64,000 bases of DNA from Neptunomonas antarctica (GTDB lineage: Bacteria > Pseudomonadota > Gammaproteobacteria > Pseudomonadales > Balneatricaceae). Shown here in pieces: positions 58,128 through 64,000 of the stretch (position 1 is the stretch's first letter; every line of letters starts with the position of its first letter). Both the position numbers and the translations under genes were made by a program. The stretch is taken from NCBI RefSeq assembly GCF_001305295.1, contig NZ_LJSI01000023.1:1-64000 (forward strand). Reading direction: 5' to 3'. The notes beneath the pieces were generated by a model. It saw only the letters and a list, made by a program, of their open reading frames with translations, ran no database searches and was not told where the DNA came from.

Positions 58128-58162
58128 AAAGCGTTGTCCATGTTAAATATGTACAACGCTTT
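58128..58162 (+). terminator. Hairpin after yicC
   Basis: AAAGCGTTGT (58128-58137) pairs with ACAACGCTTT (58153-58162) with a 15-nt loop; GTCCTT follows. A plausible terminator. Confidence 0.55.
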
Positions 58163-58199
58163 GTCCTTAATTATAGGTGTCCATGGTGACGTGAGCTAT

Positions 58200-58255
58200 C
58201 CGTCTTTTTTTATCGCTTTTTTTATCGCTTCTTTTATCGCTTTTTTGATCAGTCG
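58200..58255. repeat. T-rich imperfect tandem repeat
   Basis: TTTTATCGCTT recurs three times between about 58205 and 58245. It is non-coding on the plus strand and lies between yicC and the putative frameshifted gene. Confidence 0.7.
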
Positions 58256-58448
58256 CTAAAATGCCAATTGTCGGCTATGAATTTGCAGTAACAGTGCTTG
58301 TTTATCATCCCAGTTATCGATGCCATCGACACAACAAGTGTTATTGTCGATACAAGCGCAAAAAATCATCAGGTCTGTGGTTCAGGTCGATACTATCGAT
58401 ACTGCCGATATTTCGAATAATTTCTCTTAAGCGTTGAATTTTTTCCAT
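58256..58448 (-). pseudogene. Possible small gene with a one-base frameshift
   Basis: On the minus strand an ATG (58448) opens MEKIQRLREIIRNIGSIDSI and reads to a run of six T (58360-58365), then hits an early stop. If one T is dropped, the frame runs on as ACIDNNTCCVDGIDNWDDKQ and ends at a TAG (58256-58258), giving 63 residues. The two parts join without a gap in the homopolymer. It could be a decayed gene, a slippage switch, or a sequencing error. No known family is recognised and the ribosome site is weak. Confidence 0.35.
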
Positions 58449-58598
58449 CCGGCGCTATCTATAGACTGTCTATTTAACAATGACTTGTTATAAGTAAGCC
58501 GCTGCCTGTTAGTGAAGGTCATTCCGATACAAGCTGATTTGAGCTGAATAATGTAAAGTCATTTAATTTAACATCATATTTCGTCACAGGAAAAACTC

Positions 58599-59633
58599 AT
58601 GACTGCAGAGGTTGTCTTTAGCAAGAGCACCGGAAGCGCTGAAAAAATTGAGAGTGCTATTAGCGAATGTCAGGCGGCATTAGCAACGCTACGCGAAGCG
58701 CTGCAGAGTAAAGTGGTGGGTCAGGATGGCTTAATCGAGCACTTGTTGATTGCCTTGTTGACCGATGGCCATGTGTTGTTGGAAGGCCCCCCTGGTTTGG
58801 CTAAAACGCGTACTATCCATGCGTTGAGTGATCTGCTGGAAGGTGAATTTAAGCGTGCCCAGTTTACGCCGGACTTGTTGCCCAGTGATATTACCGGTAC
58901 TGAGATCTTTAATGCCCAGAAGGGTGAGTTCCAGTTTCGCCCCGGCCCGCTGTTTTGCAATATGTTATTAGCCGATGAGATCAACCGTGCACCGGCTAAA
59001 GTGCAGTCGGCGTTGCTTGAAGCGATGGGTGAGCGTCAGGTGACGGTGGCTGGGACGACTTATCCACTGCCGCGTTCTTTTATGGTGATGGCTACGCAGA
59101 ATCCGCTGGAGCAGGAAGGCACCTATCCGTTGCCCGAGGCGCAGCTGGATCGCTTTATGTTACATATACGCGTGGATTACCCGCAACATGCGCAGGAAAA
59201 ACTAATATTAAAATTAGTGCGTAATGAGAATACCGAGATAGCGGATAACAAGCCGGCAGTGAAGGCCGTTTTGTTGAGCGAAGCGGCTCTGCGGGAAGCT
59301 CAGCGTGAAGTGATGAGCGTCTATCTGGCCGACAGCCTGGAGGATTATTTAGTAGCGCTGGTAATGGCGACACGCAACCCGGCGGCTTACGGCGACGATT
59401 TGAAAGATTGCTTAACATTCGGTGCCAGCCCGCGGGCCACTATCGCACTCGATCGTGCGGTGCGGGCGAAAGCGTGGTTACAAGGGCGCGATTTTGTAAC
59501 GCCGGATGATATTCAGGAGATGCTGCCCAGTGTACTGCGTCATCGTATTGGACTGAGTTATATCGCTGAAGCGAATGGGTTGGATAAAGATCAGCTCATC
59601 GCCACTTTTATTGCGCGTGTGGCAGTGCCTTAG
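58599..59633 (+). CDS. MoxR-family AAA+ ATPase
   Basis: The 344-residue protein has Walker A GPPGLAKT (63-70), Walker B LLADEI (123-128), EAMGERQVTV and the sensor ATQNP (GTYPLPEAQLDRF). MoxR ATPases act as chaperone-like factors for vWA proteins. It leads an operon with DUF58, DUF4381 and two vWA genes. CAGGAA precedes ATG 58599. Confidence 0.95.
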   Translation: MTAEVVFSKSTGSAEKIESAISECQAALATLREALQSKVVGQDGLIEHLLIALLTDGHVLLEGPPGLAKTRTIHALSDLLEGEFKRAQFTPDLLPSDITGTEIFNAQKGEFQFRPGPLFCNMLLADEINRAPAKVQSALLEAMGERQVTVAGTTYPLPRSFMVMATQNPLEQEGTYPLPEAQLDRFMLHIRVDYPQHAQEKLILKLVRNENTEIADNKPAVKAVLLSEAALREAQREVMSVYLADSLEDYLVALVMATRNPAAYGDDLKDCLTFGASPRATIALDRAVRAKAWLQGRDFVTPDDIQEMLPSVLRHRIGLSYIAEANGLDKDQLIATFIARVAVP

Positions 59634-59647
59634 GCGAAGAGGTCTCG

Positions 59648-60604
59648 ATGTTTTCTTCAGATAATAGCCCACGTCCGGTGCCGCAACAGCGCCACTGTAT
59701 CTCGTTGGATGAGCTAATCAGCTTACGCCACTGGCCTCCGGCACGTAACCCTGGCCGGCAGCGTATGGCTATTCGCGAGGGCCATCACCTCAGTAATATT
59801 CGTGGCCGTGGTATGGAATATGATGATGTGCGCGAATACCAGCCAGGCGATGATATTCGGCATATAGACTGGCGTTTAATGGCGCGTACCGGTGAGGCCC
59901 ATACGAAGCTGTATCACGAAGAGCGGGAACGTCCGGTTTTTGTGTTGGCAGATTTACGAGCACCTATGTTTTTCGCGACGCAGGGGCATTATAAGTCGGT
60001 ATTGGCATGCTACGCAGCGGCGATGACGATGTGGACTACGTTAGCCAATGGTGATCGGGTTGGTGGGCAGCTTTTAGGTGCTGAGAATGAACAGCTCTTC
60101 CGTCCGTCTAGTAATCGGCAGCAGGTGATGGCAATGATCGCTGCATTAGCGCGCGCTTCCTTAGGTGCCACCGCTGACTCAACTGTAAGCTTACCTCCTT
60201 CAAATCAGCATTTGTCGGATGCGCTAGCCGCTGCCGAGCGTTATATCAGTAGTGGCACTTTGCTGTATATCTTCAGCGATTTTCATGATGTGGATGATAC
60301 CGTGCAACAGCACTTAATGCGTTTAGCACAACGTTGTGAATTAAAATTGGTGTTAATTTCAGATCCTCTGGAGCAGCAATTACCTCAGGGACGGCGTTAT
60401 CGGTTTATGGGCAGCGGCCGCGAATTAATGGTCGATGCGAATAGTCAGCAGCAATCGAGTTATCAACAACAGTTTCAGACGCGTATCGATCTGCTGGAGC
60501 GTCTGCGTACGCTGCGAGGAGTCGAGTTTGCACACTGGCAGACGAATCAGCATCCTCTCTTCGCCTCACCTATAGCCGCATCTGTTACAAAAAGGGCGCT
60601 GTGA
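59648..60604 (+). CDS. DUF58 domain protein
   Basis: The 318-residue protein carries the DUF58 signature RGRGMEYDDVREYQPGDDIRHIDWRLMARTGEAHTKLYHEERERPVF, then a vWA-like C-terminal half (GTLLYIFSDFHDVDD). It usually accompanies MoxR and Bat proteins at the membrane. No transmembrane helix is apparent. Its stop overlaps the next start. Confidence 0.92.
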   Translation: MFSSDNSPRPVPQQRHCISLDELISLRHWPPARNPGRQRMAIREGHHLSNIRGRGMEYDDVREYQPGDDIRHIDWRLMARTGEAHTKLYHEERERPVFVLADLRAPMFFATQGHYKSVLACYAAAMTMWTTLANGDRVGGQLLGAENEQLFRPSSNRQQVMAMIAALARASLGATADSTVSLPPSNQHLSDALAAAERYISSGTLLYIFSDFHDVDDTVQQHLMRLAQRCELKLVLISDPLEQQLPQGRRYRFMGSGRELMVDANSQQQSSYQQQFQTRIDLLERLRTLRGVEFAHWQTNQHPLFASPIAASVTKRAL

Positions 60605-61080
60605 TGGCTATGAGTGATATTCCTCTGCACCCGATGCAATTACCTGCCCCTATTGGCTGGTGGCCGATGGCACCCGGTTGGTGGTTTCTGATTATTTTTA
60701 GTGTGATGGGTATTGGCTGTTTGATGTGGTGGTTACGCCGTCGTTATGCTGATCCACGTCGCTATGCCTTGGCTGAATTAGAGCAAATTAAGCAGCGTTA
60801 TAACGACTCCGAGAATCAGTCGGCGTTGCTGGCGAGCTGTAACATACTACTGAAACGTACGGCGTTAACTCTGTTGCCACGACACAATGTGGCGGCGTTA
60901 TCAGGGGATGCCTGGTTAGCTTTTTTAATGCAGAACAGTAAAGGTTGCCAACAGGACTCACTGCAATGTTTAGCTGATGGGCCTTACCGGCCCAATATTG
61001 AATGTGATGCGGCCTATCTTTTGGCAGGGTGTTGCCAGTGGTTGAAAACAGCCGGAAAAGGAAAACCCAACGATGTTTGA
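60604..61080 (+). CDS. DUF4381 membrane protein
   Basis: The 158-residue protein has MQLPAPIGWWPMAPGWW, then a transmembrane helix (about 26-46) and a cytoplasmic helical domain (YALAELEQIKQRYN). This is the DUF4381 arrangement found between DUF58 and BatA genes. GTG 60601 is an alternative start. It overlaps batA by 8 bp. Confidence 0.9.
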   Translation: MAMSDIPLHPMQLPAPIGWWPMAPGWWFLIIFSVMGIGCLMWWLRRRYADPRRYALAELEQIKQRYNDSENQSALLASCNILLKRTALTLLPRHNVAALSGDAWLAFLMQNSKGCQQDSLQCLADGPYRPNIECDAAYLLAGCCQWLKTAGKGKPNDV

Positions 61081-62059
61081 TTTTGCCTTGCCCTGGTTGT
61101 TATTGCTGGCGCCTGTGCCGTGGATTGTCCGCTATTTTACAGCGTCAGCTACGTTGTCGCGTCAGAGTGCGCTGCAAGTTCCTTTTATTGAGGCGATGGA
61201 GCAGGCCGTTGGCACTTCGGGTAACGGCCTCAAAAATAACCGTTTATGGATGAGTCTGATTGCCTATCTGGCGTGGTGCCTGTTATTGGTTTCTGCGGCG
61301 CAACCGCAGTGGTTAGGTGAGCCGGTTCCGCAGCAACGCGAAGGGCGCGATATGATGCTGGCCATTGATCTGTCTGAAAGTATGCTGGAAGAAGATTTTG
61401 AGCTGGGAAATCAGCTGATCAATCGTCTGGTGGCGACTAAGGTGGTTGCCGGTGATTTTATCGAGCGGCGTAAAGGTGATCGCATTGGGCTGATTTTGTT
61501 TGGTTCGCAGGCGTATTTGCAGGCTCCTCTGACACGTGATCGTCACACCGTAAAGCTACTATTAGATGAGGCACAAATCGGTTTGGCCGGTAAAACAACG
61601 GCGATTGGCGATGCGATTGGCTTAGCGGTAAAACGTTTTAAAGCGATGGATAACGAGCAGCGGGTATTAGTGTTAATCACCGACGGGACTAATACGGCGG
61701 GTGCTATTGAACCTGATAAAGCGGCTGAATTAGCGGCCGCCGAAGGTTTGAAAATATACACGATTGGTATTGGCAGGGATCGAAGCCAGCGTGGCTTGCT
61801 GGGGCAGTTCTTTGGTGGCGGAACGCCAGCGATAGACGAGCTGGCATTGCAAAATATCGCAGAAAAAACCGGCGGTCGTTATTTTCGGGCGCGTGATTTA
61901 ACACAGCTGTCCAAGATCTATGCATTGCTAAATGAACTGGAGCCGGTAGAACAGGATTCTGAGTTTTTTCGCCCGGTAGTGTCCCTCTACCAATGGCCTC
62001 TGTTCGGCGGGATAGCTCTTTTGTGCCTGCTAGGATTACTACAGCGCAGGAGAGCATAG
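61073..62059 (+). CDS. vWA membrane protein, BatA-like
   Basis: The 328-residue protein has N-terminal membrane segments (about 6-22 and 58-76), a von Willebrand A domain with an intact MIDAS (Asp99-x-Ser101-x-Ser103), and a C-terminal helix (about 308-325). It is followed at once by a second vWA gene. Bat proteins are linked to envelope stress and oxygen tolerance in some bacteria; the role here is inferred. Confidence 0.92.
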   Translation: MFDFALPWLLLLAPVPWIVRYFTASATLSRQSALQVPFIEAMEQAVGTSGNGLKNNRLWMSLIAYLAWCLLLVSAAQPQWLGEPVPQQREGRDMMLAIDLSESMLEEDFELGNQLINRLVATKVVAGDFIERRKGDRIGLILFGSQAYLQAPLTRDRHTVKLLLDEAQIGLAGKTTAIGDAIGLAVKRFKAMDNEQRVLVLITDGTNTAGAIEPDKAAELAAAEGLKIYTIGIGRDRSQRGLLGQFFGGGTPAIDELALQNIAEKTGGRYFRARDLTQLSKIYALLNELEPVEQDSEFFRPVVSLYQWPLFGGIALLCLLGLLQRRRA

Positions 62060-63982
62060 ATGTTAGCTGCGTTTCATTTTGAGCAACCCTATTGGCTGCT
62101 GTTATCGCCGTTACTGATTACGTTGGGGTACGTGTGGTTAAAGCGCGCTAACAACACACGTCAGTTCTGGTCGCACGTCTGTGATCCGGCACTGCTTCCT
62201 TTATTAGTGAAAGATGGGCAAACAGCGTCAAAAAACATGCCGTTATTAATGATGCTGGTTAGTGTGTTGTTGGCTATTGCGGCGGCGCAACCGGTCTGGA
62301 AGCAGCAGCCGTCGCCGTCCTTTAAACAAGGGGGCTCGGTGGTTATCGCCTTGGATCTTTCCGCATCGATGAATGCGACGGATATTAACCCCAGTCGCAT
62401 TCAGCGTGCGCATTTTAAGATTGAGGACTTATTAGGACGTTTAGGTGACAGCCAGGTAGCGCTATTAGTGTATGCCGGTGATGCTTTTGTCGTGACGCCC
62501 TTAACTGAAGATACGGCTACTATTCTGGCCCAGTTGCCCGCGATGATTCCTGACATTATGCCCTCTCAGGGTAGTCGTGCTGATCGCGCCATCACACAGG
62601 CAAATGACATGCTGGATCAGGCCGGCGTTCGCGGTGGTGCGATATTGCTGGTCAGTGATGAGGTGGAGCCGGCTCAAATTGCTGCACAGGCGAGCCGTTT
62701 AGCGCAACAGGGTCGGCAGCTCTCTATTCTGGCGGTGGGTTCTGCTCAAGGCGCACCGATACCGATGCAGTCCGGGCCATTAAAAGACAGGCAAGGTCAG
62801 GTTATTCTGGCGCGTACTAATATGGAACAGATGCGTGAAGCTGCCGTCTTAGGTCAAGGAGTCGCTGTTGAATTACGCAATGATGGAGCGGATGTAAGCG
62901 CATTACTGGCGACTTTTAACACGGGTAAGCGCGAGTTGGTGAAGTCTGATCAGGAAGTTGAGCGTTGGGTGGCTGAGGGGCCATGGTTTGTCTTACTGGC
63001 GTTGCCGTTACTCTTGCCTCTGTTCCGGCGGGGGATGTTGACGTTGTTATTACCGCTAGTGTGTGTGATGGGAATAGTGACGCCACAAGAGGCTAAGGCG
63101 GGTGTCTGGCAGGATTTATGGACGTCCGCTGACCAGCAGGCCGCCGCGCGTTATCAGGCCGGAGATAAGGAAGGTGCGGCGCAAACTTTTTCGGATCCGC
63201 GCTGGAAGCAGATTTTACAGTATGAAACGAAGGATTACGCTGCTGCGTTAGACAGTGTTGCTGAACCGGAAACCGCCGCTGACTGGTATAATCGAGGCAA
63301 TATTCTGGCACAACAGGAAAAGTTAGATGAAGCGATTGCCGCCTTTGACCAGGCATTAGCACGACAGCCTGAACATAAAGATGCTACCTATAATAAGCAG
63401 TTGTTGCTGGATCTGAAAAAGCAGCAAGAGCAAGAACAAGAACAAGAACAAGAACAAGAACAACAGAAGCAAGAAAAACAGTCACAAAATGATCCATCAC
63501 AAGATAAGCAGGACTCGGATCAGAAAGAGTCCGCTGAAAATCAAACGCAGCAAGATCAGCAGAATAAAGATAACCAGCCATCTGACAATACTCAATCAGG
63601 CAAACAGGAAGGGCAGGATGAAAAAAACGCTTCGGCCAAAACGCCATCACAAGCTGAACAAGCACAGAATGATTCACAAAGTGAGTCGCCCGATAAAACT
63701 GCAGAGCAAGCCAAGAATGCCGAAGCGGAGCAGGCCGATGATCAGAAAAAAGCGGCCAATTATCTTAAGCAACAACTGGATAAGAATAGGCAGAATGATG
63801 GCCAAACGCCGGCCGGTATTTCTGATGACCAACCGTCTGGAGCTATCAGTGAATCTGAACAAGCCCGACAGCAGCTCCTTAATCGAATAGTCGATGACCC
63901 TGCGGGGTTATGGCGTCGCAAATTTATCTATCAGTACCGCCAGCGGGCAGAAACGAATTCAGGTGAGGAAAAAACATGGTGA
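62060..63982 (+). CDS. vWA-TPR fusion protein, BatB/BatC-like
   Basis: The 640-residue protein joins a BatB-type vWA domain (MIDAS Asp99-x-Ser101-x-Ser103 between membrane segments at about 10-25, 60-76, 310-350) to a BatC-type tetratricopeptide unit (about 405-450: AADWYNRGNILAQQEKLDEAIAAFDQALARQ). A long Gln/Glu/Lys-rich region (about 455-600) follows, built on short DNA repeats. It starts directly after batA. The C-terminus is RKFIYQYRQR. Confidence 0.92.
   Translation: MLAAFHFEQPYWLLLSPLLITLGYVWLKRANNTRQFWSHVCDPALLPLLVKDGQTASKNMPLLMMLVSVLLAIAAAQPVWKQQPSPSFKQGGSVVIALDLSASMNATDINPSRIQRAHFKIEDLLGRLGDSQVALLVYAGDAFVVTPLTEDTATILAQLPAMIPDIMPSQGSRADRAITQANDMLDQAGVRGGAILLVSDEVEPAQIAAQASRLAQQGRQLSILAVGSAQGAPIPMQSGPLKDRQGQVILARTNMEQMREAAVLGQGVAVELRNDGADVSALLATFNTGKRELVKSDQEVERWVAEGPWFVLLALPLLLPLFRRGMLTLLLPLVCVMGIVTPQEAKAGVWQDLWTSADQQAAARYQAGDKEGAAQTFSDPRWKQILQYETKDYAAALDSVAEPETAADWYNRGNILAQQEKLDEAIAAFDQALARQPEHKDATYNKQLLLDLKKQQEQEQEQEQEQEQQKQEKQSQNDPSQDKQDSDQKESAENQTQQDQQNKDNQPSDNTQSGKQEGQDEKNASAKTPSQAEQAQNDSQSESPDKTAEQAKNAEAEQADDQKKAANYLKQQLDKNRQNDGQTPAGISDDQPSGAISESEQARQQLLNRIVDDPAGLWRRKFIYQYRQRAETNSGEEKTW
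63424..63472 (+). repeat. Short GAACAA coding repeat
   Basis: A run of about seven 6-bp units (CAAGAA-type) encodes Glu-Gln pairs in the vWA-TPR protein. Such tracts can change length by slippage without altering the frame. Confidence 0.8.
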
Positions 63983-64000
63983 GGTCTTCCCGTGCATGGC
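63976..64000 (+). CDS. Start of next gene, truncated by window edge (BatD-like position)
   Basis: ATG 63976 overlaps the preceding stop and has GAGG just upstream. Only eight codons are in the window. In this operon type a BatD-like protein usually follows; that is inference from gene order. Confidence 0.4.

Overview
This window is chromosomal DNA of a gammaproteobacterium, most likely a marine Oceanospirillales/Pseudomonadales-type bacterium. The inference rests on a Crc-type catabolite repression protein in the pyrE-crc-rph neighbourhood known from Pseudomonas, a complete MSHA (type IVa) pilus locus, yicC, and a MoxR/vWA (Bat) cluster. No species can be named from the sequence alone.

Host left flank (1-1069): a terminator, a FabI-type enoyl-ACP reductase and its terminator. 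Prophage (1070-41289): a complete-looking Mu-like transposable prophage of 40,220 bp. It begins TGT and ends ACA, and is flanked by the 5-bp duplication ATCAG (1065-1069 and 41290-41294). Its order follows Mu: LexA-like repressor and a membrane protein on the minus strand; then on the plus strand ner, transposase A, ATPase B, a block of small early genes (DUF3164, two HU-like proteins, GemA), the activator Mor, lysis genes (holin, transglycosylase, embedded Rz/Rz1), the head module, the tail module with a likely -1 frameshifted chaperone, the baseplate, two receptor-binding modules, and a com-like gene overlapping a DNA adenine methylase. A sequence motif recurs ahead of the lysis genes, the protease/scaffold gene and the second fibre module, and is the best candidate for this phage's late promoter element.

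Accessory cargo in the prophage: a membrane protein beside the repressor (1252-1680), a membrane-anchored protein between gemA and mor with its own promoter-like sequence (10999-11454), an AT-rich gene with sixteen 12-residue repeats and an SH3-like C-terminus (19978-21576), a putative C-terminal toxin domain on the MuF head protein, and a fibre gene with five to six 147-bp repeats (37277-39844).

Host right flank (41290-64000): tRNA-Phe on the minus strand, then the MSHA operon mshI to mshP (41665-54737) on the plus strand. This contains the assembly platform, secretin, ATPases and pilins, with a single MshA/MshB-type pilin and no mshQ visible. It converges on pyrE (minus); crc (+) and rph (-) converge on a shared terminator; yicC follows. 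A 488-bp gap holds what looks like a frameshifted small gene. The window ends in a MoxR-DUF58-DUF4381-vWA-vWA/TPR operon that continues past the edge.
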